Numbered from the stretch's first letter, positions 1 to 11,798 are shown. The stretch: 64,000 nucleotides of DNA from Gracilaria vermiculophylla (GCA_019155205.2 JAHNZQ020003149.1:852634-916633); one strand, 5' to 3'. A program made the numbers and translations. The notes: generated by a model from the sequence alone, not told the origin.

Positions 1-43
1 TCCTGCCGAGGCGTTTGAAGTGGGGGACGAGGGTGTCCTCGTC

Positions 44-1928
44 CTAGACGGTGCTCCCTGAGATAAGGCGTAGGTGAGGGCAAGGGCCTCTTGCTCTCCT
101 ACGAGCTTGAGCTCGTCCACCTCCTCCGAGGTGCTGGAGTCCAATGTCAGGGCAGATCACCGACGGGTCCTTGAGGCCCCCAGTTAGTCCGAAAGTGGAG
201 TATGGCTGCGACGAGCAGCACGGTGGGTATCCCCATATGATTTCGCGAAACGCGCTAGCTCCGTATAGGTGGTCTTTTGGCTGCGATGTAAGGTAGTTAC
301 GCACCCTTGCGTGGATCGAGGGGAGGATTCCCTTGACAAACAACTACTTCAACCGCCGTTCGGAGTACACGTTCCCACACCGTAGGGCCTTCTTCCAGAG
401 CTTCTGTGAGAATTCCGTCTCGGTCATTCCCGTGTTATGCCTATGGGAGGGGACTTCAGCATCAGCATCGGCTATCACATCGTCCGTGGTGTACCTTTTC
501 AGCAGAACATTGACCACCTCTGGGTAAGTTGTCAAGATCTTTGTTCCAGTATTATCCGAAATGGTGCTCTCCCACGTGAGGCGCTGCTGCCCCAGCGAGT
601 GCGCTTGGCCTATGGCGTAGAACTGAAAGCACCATATGGTGGTACCTTCATGGAAAAAGTTGATATTACTCGCTGAACGGAAGCGTGTGAGAAAATTCAA
701 CACCGAGGTGGGGTCTTCACCTGGGATGGAGTGCATCTTCATTTGAATATCCATGCGTCGCTGGATGTTCGTCAGTCGTTCAGCGACCAACGTGTCGTAA
801 AGAGTGGAGCGATCGTTCAACCTTTAGGTGTCATAATCCACCACTTTGGGGGCGAAGAGGTCGTTAAGCGGGACGACCTTCCTGATTCTTTTGCTTTTCT
901 CTTTGGGAGATATACTGTCCTCCGAGCTGGAGCTATTTACAGATTCAGAGTCTGAGCTTCTCTTCGAATCGATGTCTCCCTTTCTTCTTTTCTCCCTCCG
1001 TTTCTTTCCGCGTCTTTTATTTAAGTGGTCTGGGTTACTGATACCGCCATTATCGCGATCCACCCGAGGAGTATCCTGTTCTTCCCTCATTGGGTGAACT
1101 CTTTAGCGACCGGTATCCTGTCCTGCTCCGTAGGGCGTCAGGTCCAGAAGGTGCATAACAAGATTCCGGAGGTGGTCCCGTTTCCCTACGGCAGTATCCT
1201 TTCCTCCACTCGCGTAAGGGGTGGCAGTATCCTGTCCTTCTCTGCCCGGGGTCACCTTAGGTATTGATAGAGGGAACCTCTCCTGTACGGAAGAGTGAAT
1301 TTGAAACGCCGCTGCGGCGAGCAGCTGAGCGGTTTGGGAGCGAACCTCCGCACGGATAACATTTGAGATCACCTCGAGGAAGGGATTGGACTCCAGCAAA
1401 GCATCCACAGCACGGTGAGCGCTCTCCGTTGCGATTTACTCCACAAGGACGGGGCGGCGCGCTACGAAGTGGGCTTTCATACCTGCAGGTATGCTTTCGA
1501 CCACCTCTCGTGAGAGCCAATTCGTAAGGTGCGGGGNNNNNNNNNNNNNNNNNNNNNNNNNNNNNNNNNNNNNNNNNNNNNNNNNNNNNNNNNNNNNNNN
1601 NNNNNNNNNNNNNNNNNNNNNNNNNNNNNNNNNNNNTACCTGCAGGTATGCTTTCGACCACCTCTCGTGAGAGCCAATTCGTAAGGTGCGGGGTCAGCGA
1701 CTCCAGGAGGGAGTTAGCCGCCGGGTGTTCCCGTCCCTGCAGCTCCAGAGGTGGCAGCTGCGATGCCGTGTGCGGTTCTTCCACCTCAACGTCGGCGTTC
1801 TCCAGAGGTGTCGTGGGGGATTCCGCTTGCCTCCGATCATGCATTCTCCTAAGGCGATTTCTGAAACGCTCCAAAGAGGAGCCAGGATTCCGAAGGAGAC
1901 TTTCAGGGTCCTCCAGTGTGGCGGCCAT
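44..1928 (-). pseudogene. Broken gag of family A
   Basis: Gag starts at the ATG at 1928 (MAATLEDPESLLRNPGSS), the same start context as the copy at 47474. Segments at 1257-1928, 1103-1408, 824-1090, 344-820 and 44-343 carry successive parts of Gag in different frames. They include a Ser/Glu-rich stretch and a capsid-like helical part (LYDTLVAERLTNIQRRMD) that matches the plus-strand copy near 48.43-48.6 kb. Stops and frameshifts separate every segment, and the assembly gap cuts the first one. No intact product is expected. Confidence 0.75.
1480..1693. other. Assembly gap (100 N) with identical flanks
   Basis: Positions 1537-1636 are N. The 57 bases before the gap (1480-1536) are repeated exactly just after it (1637-1693). 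This is what two unmerged overlapping contig ends look like, so the gap may contain no missing sequence. Confidence 0.9.
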
Positions 1929-2072
1929 CTCCTGCGGAGCGCTGCACGTGCTGCGCCCACCGACGGAGTCGATTGCTTGGGGAACCTGTAGGGGGGTTTC
2001 AACTGGATGTTCTGTGGGGTCCTTAGAGGAGTAGGTCGTGGGTGATTTGCTTCCATTACCAAATTACCTTAA

Positions 2073-2084
2073 GGAAGAATTCCA
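2073..2084 (-). other. Primer-binding site, family A
   Basis: TGGAATTCTTCC lies one base inside the LTR end. The same 12-mer with the same one-base offset occurs after the LTRs at 46493 and 47317. It would pair with a tRNA whose 3' end reads GGAAGAATTCCA. The tRNA identity was not determined. Confidence 0.7.
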
Positions 2085-2085
2085 C

Positions 2086-2734
2086 TGTTGGGGGTTGGTC
2101 GTTGCAAACTACAAACACGGTTCTGAAGAGACTTTTGCGAATCCTTTAGAAACTGTGTCCTTCTAAATCAGCAGAAAAGTTGTGGTAGTGTCAGCCCTCC
2201 TCTCAAGGCAGTAAAGCACAACGTCCGTTAGGAGTTGTTGTTGACTACAAAGGTGAGTGTTCCTAAAGGTGGTCTCCGGTATCCGCTGTCGCGAGCCGGG
2301 GGAATTCTTAAAGAAAATCCGCAAACACGAAGCGAAGGGAGAATTTTACTGGGCGGACAATGCTCCTACAGGCGCTGCTACGATGCTATCTGGAGATCTG
2401 CGGCTTCGAAACCTGAGTTGATCGACGAGAGACTCCAACCGGAAAAGTAGATGAAGACTCAAGGGAGCTTGTCTTTACTTCCAAAGAGAAGGAGCTCAAC
2501 CGGCAGCTTAAGTATCAGACCGGGAGCCCGCCTCGGCAGGTTTCACTACTGTAGTAATTAACTGCACAAATTAACTAGAATAAATAATAATTCTACCGTC
2601 CCTTAAGGATATTGTAGCGTACGCGGGCGGAATTATGCACTACGTGGCCCAGCTAATAAAATACGAGCCCTCCTTAGGAATATTATGCCTTAAGGCCCCA
2701 CCACCGTTTTCGCCTTAGGAGCCACTGTACTACA
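2086..2734 (-). repeat. 5' LTR of family A (left copy)
   Basis: On the minus strand the LTR begins TGTAGTACAGTGGCTC and ends CCCCCAACA, the usual TG...CA ends. Its length is 649 bp, against 648 bp and 649 bp for the copies at 45846 and 46669. Boundaries were set by comparing the three copies. It carries an A/T-rich segment near TATAATATT-like sequence, but I cannot fix a promoter. Confidence 0.85.
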
Positions 2735-2829
2735 TGAACTGCTCTCGTCACAGCCGAAGTTAAGGAAATTCTGCCTAAACATGACACGGTTATAGGGCTC
2801 CCGCACTTCACCGTGTTCGGACAATCCAT

Positions 2830-5640
2830 GGAAGAAGTACCACAGACAAATAAGCTTGCATCAGACTAGCAACAGCCCACACTAAACCCCGTGGAAAACG
2901 AAGACAACTGAGATACCGAAGACAGACACTCTCCGTCCAGGGTTTCTCGTGAAGTCACAGTAGGATTGAAACGGAACAAGGGAATCCCGCTGTCAGCTAA
3001 ATGCATGCATATACTGAAAGTGTTCCCCGTATAACCTCATACGCGATCTTCCATCCAGAGTCGCGTTAATTTTATGTCCCGGAAAGACGAAGCTCGTGTC
3101 AATGCAGAAATAAACCGATTATTGGCTGCTTAAGTATTCAAAAGCGCACCTGCAGAATGCGCCCATTCGTTTCCAGACCTTAGCATTTCAGAAAAGGGCG
3201 GGGATGGAACTAAGGTCGATGTCAGATCTTTTATAGATCTACGTCGACTTATCTCCCTCAGTACAGACTCCGATTACCTCTACGAGAAATTCAGGACATC
3301 CTAGATTCTATTGGGTCTGTATCAGGGCTAGATGCTGTCTTTTCGACATGGAACATTAGGGACGGATACTTTCGCTTTCCTATCCCGAAGAATGACGAAA
3401 TTTGGATCGTATTTCGCTGGAGAGTGAAACACTACCGAATGCGTGCGGCACCTGTTCGTATCAAAACAATTTCGGCAAACTTCCAGAAATTGATGGATAC
3501 GATCTTTGGGGATGTCCCATACGTAAAAGTGTACGACGATGAAATTATCTTCTTCTCAAATGCGATGGCCGAATATGCGGAATATGTTCGGAGAGACATC
3601 AATACGTTCACGCCCTGGGACATCCCCATCAGAGCCGACAAGTGTCTTTTTGCCCAGAAAAAGTTGAAGCTTCTTGTCTTTATGGTCACGGGGGCAGGAA
3701 TCAAAGAAGACAAGCGAAAGTGAAATCAATCACAGAGTGAGAGCGTCCCCAAACCGTTAAGCACCTTCTAAGCTTCTTGGGGGCAGCTAACAACTACTGC
3801 AATTATGTTCCATGTTTTTCGCATATCTCAAAATCACTCGATATAGCCAGCAAGGGTTGAGGCCCTGTACGGCGGAAACTCGAGATGGAGGATGCATTTC
3901 CCCAGATCAGAAAGAAAATGTCTGAAGCGACGACCCCGGCTTACGCGGTAGACGAAAAGAAGATTTTGGTTGGAAACGGCGCGTCAGATTACGGTACAGA
4001 TGTATGGAATGAAAAAAGTAAGACTCAATACACCTTCACTTTGTGGCGTTCGCATCCTGTTCAATGTCAAAATCCGAACGGAACTACGGAGCAACAAGGG
4101 AAGAACTCCTTGCAATAGTAAGGTGAATGGGAAAGTATGGGTGCTACGTACTACGGTGCAGATTTATCCTGTACAAAAACCACCGCACTCTCACGTTTCT
4201 TTGCACCCATCGCACTATAAACCCGATGATGACAAGATGGTTCGACTAGATCATACAGTGCAATTTTGTCGTGATCCACATCCCGTGACCACATAACGAT
4301 CTTGCAGATGCTCTCCGTGGCAAGATAAAATGCGCAACGTTGGCCAGTCTCACTGTATCTCAGCTGAATCGCGACAAGAGTGCACCAGAAACTGAGGGGG
4401 ATAGAAACGTATTGCTTAAGCATACCCATACTTCCGGACACTTTGTTGAAACCGTGGTAATCAAGAAACTGTGGCATGATGGACCCTGGCGGGAGGGCAT
4501 CCGGAATGACATCAGAAAAGAAACGCGAGGTAGTATCCCCTGTCTACGATGAAATATAGATAAAGGAGAGTTCCACCCGCTAAAGGCGACAGTCGCAGAG
4601 CGGCCTTGAGATCACATCGCGGTAGACATCGTGATCTCCCTTTCAATGTCAGACAGTGGACACACTCCGCTGCTCACTACCGTATGCCTGATGACAAAAT
4701 TTGCGATTCTAATACCCCTCAAATGCATGGGCATGGAAGATGTAGTTCGCAAGCTTTGGGACATTTTCTGAATTCTTGGAGTCCCAAGGATCATCCAGTC
4801 AAACAACGGTTCAGAGTTTGTGAACGAATTCATCACGGAAGTGACAAACCTTAATGGATTCAACCTCCGAACCATATCGATGTGTAACCAACGAGCAAAC
4901 GGAGCGGCTCAACGAATGAACCGAACCATTGAGACAATGCTACTCAAGGAGATCGACGGTGTGACGCATCGATTGCAAGAATACGTGCCGTTCGTTCAGC
5001 TATGGTAGAATTGTAAGGCTGCGGAATTAACTGGATCCATACCATTCTCGTCATTAATTGGAAGGAAAATGAATGGATTTGAAAGGTTCGGCCAGGTCAA
5101 AACAAACTCTTCCATGAAACTGGAACTGTGGAAATTTCGTCAGAAAGAGATCGCTGAGCATATCTTACCTGCAGTGTCTAAAAGAGTTTGTGAAATGAAA
5201 AAGCACGAAGTTTGTATATTCAGTCGCAACACCCGCATAAAGGGTCAGGACACATTCCCAACAGGTTCCATGATAATGATGAGAGAGGTGACCAAAGAAT
5301 CTCAATGGGATGCCAGATACGAAGTTCCGCTCACAGTAATTCAAAACAACCCTGGCGGAGCATATGTGTTGCCCGATGAACTGGGCCACGTTCGAATAAC
5401 AACACCCCCAGATCATGTGAAATTGATTGCAAGAAGTCAAAGCAAAACTGTGATTGAGGACGATACGCAGGAATTAAAAATGGTATCAAACCACCGCTTA
5501 GAAACGGTTGGACACACGATTTACTACGTGGTGTGGAAGAACTAAAACATTGCGCCTGGTTGAAATGAAAACCCGTACAAAACTTTAACGACGTAAGAAT
5601 CATCCGCAAATACTGGAAGTCGGTCCGTCCTCCTCGAAAT
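2830..5640 (+). pseudogene. Family C pol remnant (RT, RNase H, integrase, chromodomain)
   Basis: The RT block lies at 3424-3723 and contains VYDDEIIFFSN in place of the usual YVDDIIIFS catalytic segment. An RNase H remnant follows near 3.85-4.0 kb. The integrase core remnant at 4790-5010 shows NGSEFVNEF and ANGAAQRMNRTIETML. The integrase C-terminal block at 5069-5545 has a typical PTGSMIMM...Y.VLPDELG pattern and runs into HRLETVGHTIYYVVWKN, the start of a chromodomain. Stops and frameshifts divide all blocks. It is a fossil with no function expected. Confidence 0.7.
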
Positions 5641-5663
5641 TCAAACAAGAAGAGAAACCGACC

Positions 5664-5671
5664 AGGGGGGG
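5664..5671 (+). other. Polypurine tract, family C
   Basis: AGGGGGGG directly precedes the TGATATAG start of the LTR, the expected place of a plus-strand primer. Confidence 0.6.
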
Positions 5672-5898
5672 TGATATAGTGACGTACACAGTGGATTAGA
5701 TTAGAATCCAAATTCAAGACGGGAACGGAGCGACCTCCGAGCACTATTTTACAAGAGGGCTCGCTTCATCTACATAGAACTACAGAGAGACCGTCGGGTG
5801 TCTGGTTGTACTTCTTCGACCCTCCTCGGCACAATACTGTGGCGCATTTACCGTACACAGAATTTATTAGATCGTTAATACATTTACTGCTACTAACA
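5672..5898 (+). repeat. 3' LTR of family C (right end uncertain)
   Basis: It starts TGATATAGTGACG right after the polypurine tract. The right end is placed at TACTAACA because TAACA is a common LTR end, but no second copy is present to confirm it. Confidence 0.45.
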
Positions 5899-8432
5899 AT
5901 CCCTTATTTTGTCTTTGCTCCAAATGGTTTAACTGGAATTTACGAAAAAAAACTGTATAGCAGATGAATGGAAAGCTTGCAAAAAGGTTATGCGTAAAAT
6001 ACAGAGAACAAAGAATTATTATCTTTTGTGCAAAACAAGATTGAGCAATAACTTTTAAATATTAATTGACGCAGACTGGAGAAATAAAGAACGAAGAAAA
6101 TAATGTTCAGAAGTTCTGGTTTTTCATGGAAATGGATTTTACTGTCACGCAGCAGCGGGAAATAAAAATAAATGGCTTTATCAAACCCAGAAGCAAATCC
6201 GATTACACTCGAAAGCTGTTAATGAAAGAAAATGGTCATCAAAAATTCTCAAGGATCAAACCTCATTTTACATCAAACATTTTCAAATTTACGTTGACAA
6301 TCTATCTGTTTCATAGTATAAAAAGAGGACACAAAATTTTGAAGCATATTTCAATGAACCAGTTTTATGTTCAAGACAGTATGGAACAAAAAAAAGTGAA
6401 TATTAAGTATTCTTCTACGCGTATTGATATAGCATATAGTCACTAAAAATCTTTGTCAAAACGAAAGCATTAAAAAGTTATGGGAAATCTAGGACTTCAG
6501 CAGCATCAAGTTCAGAGAGACAGAGAAAAAAGTCCTACAAATGTTTCGAGAGCGTAAATGTACTCATGACTCAAACGAAGGATCGTTTTATGAATTTAAG
6601 AATCCGAAAACCAGAAAACCTTAATCATTTGCAGAGAAATAGCATACGGGCACAAACATACAAATCGTTTCTGGTATTTTGCGTGCAGGAAAAATAGTTT
6701 ATTTCGCTTTAATGGAAACGAACCGCGTCCATATGTGAATCTATATGATTTAGTTAATCAAAATTTTTTATATGGGATCAGCCCGAACATTACACGTGCT
6801 TTTACTCTCGATTTACCGAAAACAAAACAAAGAAATATTTTTAGACCACAATATGCACTTAAAATGCTTCAGTTAGGTAACATGTTTACAAGAACAGAAA
6901 AGTTAATATCTGGAGTTTTCGTACCAGTTAATAAAAACAAAGAAATCGATTCATCAGTTTTACTTAAAACTTTCAATGGACTCAGCATACCAGAAAAAAT
7001 TCTAAGCTATATAACACTTCAAATGAATATTAAATAAAGGATTCAAATATCCAGCGAAAAAACTTTCTAGAAGTTGTAGTTCACAAGTGACATTCGTTTT
7101 TTTCAAAAAATAAAGTACATAAATAAATACTTTAGCTTATATTTCGTGTTTTTAGTAAAATTTACGCTCCAGTTTCTTGAAATACCGAGGTGAATTGGAG
7201 AGAGAAAAAAATGTTTTACTGATTCGAAAATATATCAAGTGAGTTCTTATCAAGAAAAAAGAAAAAAATGATTAATTTCGAAAACGTTCTTCAGAAAAAC
7301 AATCAACCATTTTCTGCGTGAAGAATGTTTCCGTATTTCATGGATAGAAAAATAAAAGACAGTTGGAAAATTTTCTTTTGAACAAAAAAGTTTTACTGTT
7401 CCTTTTTTGTAATTCTTGTTATGAACTGAATTATAGTTAGCTTTTATCATTTTTTCATATGGCTTATGCGAAAATTGCCTTTCTATTCTGATAATAGTTT
7501 TGAATAACAGAGGTGAAAAGGTTTAATTATTGTCGTTTTTGAAAAGCATTACAAAAGGTATTTCTTGTCTTGTATCTTTGTGTTATAATATTGATTTCTT
7601 GATTTAAAACTCGTTCATTATTTAAAAGAATATAAGAAATGGAAGCAAAAAATCTTTCAAGTGCATTGTAGGTAATCTTTGCGGAAACGACAATGAGGTT
7701 TAGTGGCCAATAGACTTGCGTAGCAAAAATTTATAAACCCATATGTAAAAGTATATAACAAGATTTGTTGGCTGTTGCATTATTATAAGTAGTTCGGTTA
7801 GGCGTGGAAGAAAAAATAAGTTGTAGTCTTTGTCTAGTAAGGGTTAAGTACATGTGTTAATGCCAATGCCATATCTTCAAGGTTCGGAGTTGTGCCTTGG
7901 AGGACATTTGCGAGATATCAAGATTCCGCTCACTATACCAAACTGCGTTGCTCTTCTTTAACAATAGAAGAAAATGTGCCTCCAACGGCAATTTCTCATG
8001 GTTTAGGGATACTGTTCGACAATAACGTTTGTTTTGCCAGGAAGGCAGTCCAATTTCGCAAGGCTGCATGGTACTGGGCCTTAACTTTATTCGAAGAAAC
8101 TGATAAGAAAGCTGAACTGGCCTGAAACCTTCTTTGGCTAGTAACGCAGAAAAAGCGTGGTCGCAAACGGACAGAGGTTAGTTGCTATGATGGCCATGAC
8201 CATGGTTGTGAATTGTTTTGAAAAAATTTACTCCGGTGAACAGAAGCGATAGTTGAACAAGCGTAACGAAACGACACGGAACATTCGATGGTTCAAACAC
8301 ATGGGAGTGATGATTAGCGGGCGATATGAACGGGATGGGGATGTAGGAGACACAAACCCAACAAGAAAAGCATTGCGTGGCGAGATGGGTATTGTGACGG
8401 TATTGTGACGTTAGAGAGCGGCAAATTAGGAT
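5899..8432. other. AT-rich DNA without a recognisable gene
   Basis: This 2.5-kb stretch is strongly AT-rich compared with the gene island. It contains two plus-strand open frames (6066-6446 and 6600-7037), both without a convincing ATG and with K/N-rich translations I cannot assign. Near 7.85-8.1 kb the base composition is less AT-rich, but no protein family was recognised on either strand. A short direct repeat GGTATTGTGACG occurs near 8390-8410. Confidence 0.5.
6600..7037 (+). other. Unassigned 145-codon open frame in AT-rich DNA
   Basis: The frame is open from just after a TAA at 6597 to the TAA at 7035. It has no ATG near its start; the first usable start is a GTG at 6735. The translation has varied composition (for example HTNRFWYFACRKNSLFRFNG and LSIPEKILSYITL) rather than pure Lys/Asn runs, which is why I list it. 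No family was recognised. It may be a fragment of a decayed element or chance. Confidence 0.2.
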
Positions 8433-9452
8433 TCAAGGAATAGCATCGAGCTCTATGTGATCACCAGAATCGTTCGCAGCCTTCTTCTGGTAGAGGCGGT
8501 CGATAATAACAAGTCGGCCATCTTGATAGGCATTCATCCATTTGTCGATACACTTGAGTTCTTTCTTGGTAAGGTTTCTAAACATCCATTCTCTCATGAG
8601 CTCTTCTTCCGTGAACCATCTACAAAGCATAATAATCATTTCGCCGCGCTTTGTATCATCATCGCCCCAACGTTTCTTATTGGTGAAAATCTTAGCAGCC
8701 TGTTTCTCCAGATCTTTATACTCGAAAGGGTTTCTAATCCATCTGTCAATGCTGTCAATCAGGCGCTCAGACTCTGTGAAGACGTCTCCAATCATAGTGG
8801 CAAGCATTTGCCAGGCCTTGGTGAGCTGGGCGCAACCGTGTTCCGATACATCATGTTCAAAGTTGTCGACGGCATAGGCCATCTTCTTGAAGGCCATCTC
8901 TAAGTACACATTGTTCTTCTCCTGGACCTTGTGGAACAAAGCATCAATTTGCTTTGTATCCTTGTCAAAACCGACGTACACATCTGCAAAGGCCTTCTTG
9001 GTGACCATGTCGTCGACGAGACTGGCCGTGAGGGCGAAGCGGGCAAATCCTGCCCACCATTTCCGCAAGTCGTCGGTGTCCTGCTGCGTGAGCGGCAGCG
9101 GAGCATTCGGCTGCGAGCGCTTCTCCAAGCCGGGAATGATATCACCCCACATGTCGGCCATCTCCACGCGCACGGCGTTGTGGGTCAGGGCGAGCACGTT
9201 ACTGGCGTACTGGCCGCGCGACATGTCGTACTCGGAGAGCTTGAGCTCCGGGCGCTCCTGAACGAGCGCGGGGGCGATGGCGTTGAGCGAGACGCGCAGT
9301 GGCCGGGAGAGGTCCTCGACGGCGGCCGGGGTGGAGTCGTTGGGTCCGAGCGCATGTTCGTCGGGGGCGTGTTCTTCTTCGAGCTCCGGGGGGTTCGCAG
9401 CGGCGGCAGCCGCAGAGGGCCGCGAGGACGCGAACAGCCAACGGAAGACCAT
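8433..9452 (-). CDS. Helical protein of unknown function (possible degenerate hemerythrin-like)
   Basis: An uninterrupted 339-codon frame from ATG 9452. Residues 1-50 are Ala/Pro/Glu-rich and probably disordered. The remainder is alpha-helical, with many Trp, Asp and Lys and no predicted membrane segment. The stretch LALTHNAVRVEMADMWGDI, followed by WWAGFARFALTAS, resembles the first two helices of hemerythrin/HHE-domain proteins of algae and plants. However, the iron-binding His/Glu pairs are not evident, so this is a weak suggestion. It is divergently oriented to the ING gene, with 533 bp between the starts. I do not assign a function. Confidence 0.75.
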   Translation of the reverse strand: MVFRWLFASSRPSAAAAAANPPELEEEHAPDEHALGPNDSTPAAVEDLSRPLRVSLNAIAPALVQERPELKLSEYDMSRGQYASNVLALTHNAVRVEMADMWGDIIPGLEKRSQPNAPLPLTQQDTDDLRKWWAGFARFALTASLVDDMVTKKAFADVYVGFDKDTKQIDALFHKVQEKNNVYLEMAFKKMAYAVDNFEHDVSEHGCAQLTKAWQMLATMIGDVFTESERLIDSIDRWIRNPFEYKDLEKQAAKIFTNKKRWGDDDTKRGEMIIMLCRWFTEEELMREWMFRNLTKKELKCIDKWMNAYQDGRLVIIDRLYQKKAANDSGDHIELDAIP

Positions 9453-9985
9453 GGCGGGGGGGAACGCCAGGAAGGGAAGAGGCCGCGCAGTTGTGCAGAA
9501 GGCGAGGGGTGCGTGAAGGCAGGCTGTGTAAGGTTAGAAGACGAAGGCGTGGTGCTTGGGGTCCCAGCCGTGGCCCACGCACACTGCGCGCGTTGCTCGG
9601 CACCATCGCCGCATTACAGCAAGGCACTGTAACGGTGCGCCACAGCGGCTTTGCCACAAGCAACCAGGCTGGAGCATGTCATGTGTTCCCATTGTACACG
9701 AGTGAAACATGTACAGCGCATATTCGTGGCCACCACACCCTTGTGGACACTTGTGGACGATGGACACGTATACTCCTCTGCATCCAGCAAGTGATCGCGT
9801 GTTCACGCCGCTTTGCACGTGGATACGTGAACTGCATTTGCCTCTCGTAATGTCTTCCACGGCGCCAAATTCGCCGCGCTGTGCTGCACCACTGCCGTCG
9901 TACGAAGGGTGCCTTCGTAATACCTCTGTGCGCATTACGCCTGAGCCCCCAAGACCACGACCCCCACCTCTTCGCGCACGCGCGC
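9453..9985. promoter_or_regulatory. Divergent spacer between the unknown gene and ING
   Basis: No gene is seen. The spacer must carry the upstream regions of both divergent genes. I see no clear TATA box. Short repeats of GTGGACA occur near 9740-9765. Confidence 0.4.
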
Positions 9986-10882
9986 ATGGCATACCGCACC
10001 GAACGCCGCGAGCGCCCCCACGAGACTTACGCCCCGTCGTATCTTGATGACTTTCTCGTCTCTATAGAGCCTCTGCAAACATCCACAAAGTCCACCTTCG
10101 CCGACATCAAGGGGCTCGATGACCGCGTTCAAACCACGGTGGCGCTGGCCGATGCCGCCGCCGACGACACCATCCTGCGTGCCAATTCCTCGGCCGCCAT
10201 CGCCTCCGTGCGCCGCCAGTACCAGGAGTTCATCGTCCTCCAGACAAATGCGCAGGAGCTGGCCGACAAGAAGGCCGACTTGGCCGCCGCCGCCCTCAAG
10301 GGGCTTGATACCGTGTTGGCGGAGTTGGATGACAAGCTGCACGACTTTGAGGCCCAATTGAAGCGCGAGGGGCGGTGGCCGGGCGCCACAACGCTGACAC
10401 AGCCGACGCAGCCGAAAGCGCCGACGCATTCGACGCAACCGCCCACAGCGAGCGCCGCGCCCACCAAAGCCGCGGAGCCGCCGGCAACGCGCAACGCCCA
10501 CAAGGCCGATCGCCGCCCGTCGCAGCCGCCGCCCTCTTCTAAGAACCCCGTCAGCACGGCTGCTGAGCCTGTCGCGGCGAAGCCCGTCGTCGATGCCACC
10601 CCAGCGCCCCAAGACGTTGTCATGAAGGACAGTGCCCCGGATGTCATCAAGAAGGAGGCACAGCCGCTGTCTGACGTCATTACTGACTCCGCCATGGATA
10701 ACACGCTTTACTGCATCTGCCAACAGGTTTCTAGCGGCAATATGGTCGCTTGTGAGGATCATAACTGCCCATATGAGTGGTTTCATTTTGAGTGTGTCGG
10801 CTTGACGGAGGAACCCGATGGAGTTTGGTACTGCCCCGAGTGCACTGAGAAGCGAAAGAAAGCCAGTCGCCGTAAGCAGTAA
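9986..10882 (+). CDS. ING-family chromatin reader with C-terminal PHD finger
   Basis: The ATG at 9986 gives 298 residues. The frame is open upstream to 9881, but the ING homology begins just after this Met (YLDDFL near residue 14). Residues 14-115 form the ING N-terminal helical region, with a coiled-coil pattern. Residues 120-235 are a Pro/Ala/Thr-rich linker. The last 60 residues form a C4HC3 PHD finger (YCICQQ...[18 protein letters not shown]...WYCPEC). Known ING proteins recruit histone acetyltransferase or deacetylase complexes in the nucleus, and their PHD finger binds H3K4me3. The WFHFECVGL core is typical of ING. The gene ends 29 bp from the end of the convergent dTMP kinase gene. Confidence 0.93.
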   Translation: MAYRTERRERPHETYAPSYLDDFLVSIEPLQTSTKSTFADIKGLDDRVQTTVALADAAADDTILRANSSAAIASVRRQYQEFIVLQTNAQELADKKADLAAAALKGLDTVLAELDDKLHDFEAQLKREGRWPGATTLTQPTQPKAPTHSTQPPTASAAPTKAAEPPATRNAHKADRRPSQPPPSSKNPVSTAAEPVAAKPVVDATPAPQDVVMKDSAPDVIKKEAQPLSDVITDSAMDNTLYCICQQVSSGNMVACEDHNCPYEWFHFECVGLTEEPDGVWYCPECTEKRKKASRRKQ

Positions 10883-10911
10883 AACGCCGAAAAACACAAA
10901 GCTGCACAACA

Positions 10912-11562
10912 TTAGCTCCACAGCGTTTCGATGCGATCACAGTTCCTGGCTTGTGCAATAATGGGCATCACCTTGTCCAGAATTTTTTGCAGCACCGTGT
11001 TCTGATCGCCGTCAGCATCAATGACAAGCCAATGGTCGGTACGCAACAAGTCAAACGCACGCGCCACAGCGCGTTGCATTTGTTGGTTCTCGTACCGCTC
11101 GCTTCCATAGTCGGCGCGTCTGGCCGCAGCCTGCGCACTAAGGTGGAGGTACAGGACGATATCAGGGGCTGGCAGCCCATTATCCGAGGACTTGCACCAC
11201 TCCAAGGAAAGGCCCTTGGCGACGGAGTAGGCGACGCCGGAGTGTGCGTAGCGATCAAGAATGACGGTTTGGCCGCGGTTTAGGGCGTCGCGAATTAGAG
11301 ACTGTTTCTCCCAGCGGTTTGCGGAGAACAGCAAGTGAAGGGCGTGGTCGTCGATGTTGGTGGCGTTGGTGAGGTAAGAGTTGATGATTTGACCGATGGG
11401 TGTGGTGCGATCCGGGAATCGCCATGGCATGCCGTCTGCGACGGCAATGTCTGCCTTTTGAAGAGCATTGGCGAGATTGCGCGCCTGCGTGGTCTTGCCG
11501 CTGCGGTCGGTGCCCTCGATGACAATGAGCGCGCCCCTCATGAGAAAGGCACGTTTGGACAA
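10912..11562 (-). CDS. Thymidylate (dTMP) kinase
   Basis: 216 residues from ATG 11562; an internal Met at residue 8 (11541) is an alternative start. The P-loop is IEGTDRSGKTTQ near residues 15-26. LDRYAHSGVAYS is the DRY/H motif that contacts dTMP, and RRADYGSERYE corresponds to the LID region. The length is normal for the family. The enzyme phosphorylates dTMP to dTDP with ATP in the dTTP synthesis pathway. No clear targeting peptide is seen, so a cytosolic or nuclear location is likely. It converges with ING on the left and shares a strand with the nucleotidyltransferase gene on the right. Confidence 0.93.
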   Translation of the reverse strand: MSKRAFLMRGALIVIEGTDRSGKTTQARNLANALQKADIAVADGMPWRFPDRTTPIGQIINSYLTNATNIDDHALHLLFSANRWEKQSLIRDALNRGQTVILDRYAHSGVAYSVAKGLSLEWCKSSDNGLPAPDIVLYLHLSAQAAARRADYGSERYENQQMQRAVARAFDLLRTDHWLVIDADGDQNTVLQKILDKVMPIIAQARNCDRIETLWS

Positions 11563-11798
11563 TGTGCGCGGATGCGGCGGTCGAGTCGGCGGTGGTGCAG
11601 TTCCGTGGTATAGAAACTGTCGTGTGCGGGCGCTCCAGCGCGACGCTGTTTAGTGCAGGCCTGTGAGTTGGTGTATTTTGGCGCGAAATGACACTTGTAC
11701 AGAACTGTGTGTACACTGATGTATGTTTCTCCACGACTGAGGGAGGACGTGCTAATGTATCTTAAAGGGAGAGAAAGAGAGAGCGAGAGAGTGAAAAG

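Larger units (their letters stand above)
1..2734 (-). mobile_element. Family A chromovirus (Ty3/gypsy), partial copy running off the left edge
   Basis: The strip holds, in minus-strand order, a 649-bp LTR, a primer-binding site, a leader of about 157 bp and a decayed gag. The rest of the element lies left of the window. It is the same family as the plus-strand element at 46.7-55.5 kb: LTR length, PBS, leader length and gag start all agree. The DNA to the right of its LTR belongs to a different gypsy element (family C), so this copy appears to have inserted into family C. The element is interrupted by a 100-N assembly gap. Confidence 0.85.
2735..5898 (+). mobile_element. Family C chromovirus, truncated and decayed
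   Basis: Reading plus, remnants of a Ty3/gypsy pol appear in the normal order: pre-RT, RT, RNase H, integrase, chromodomain. Then come a G-run polypurine tract and a TG-starting LTR. The 5' part (5' LTR, gag, protease) is missing, replaced by the family A copy on the left. Coding similarity survives only in short blocks among many stops, so this is the oldest-looking gypsy copy in the window. Confidence 0.75.

Noticed and set aside
9935..10921. 328-codon minus-strand open frame
   Set aside because: Shadow of the ING gene; Arg/Gly/Leu composition without a domain.
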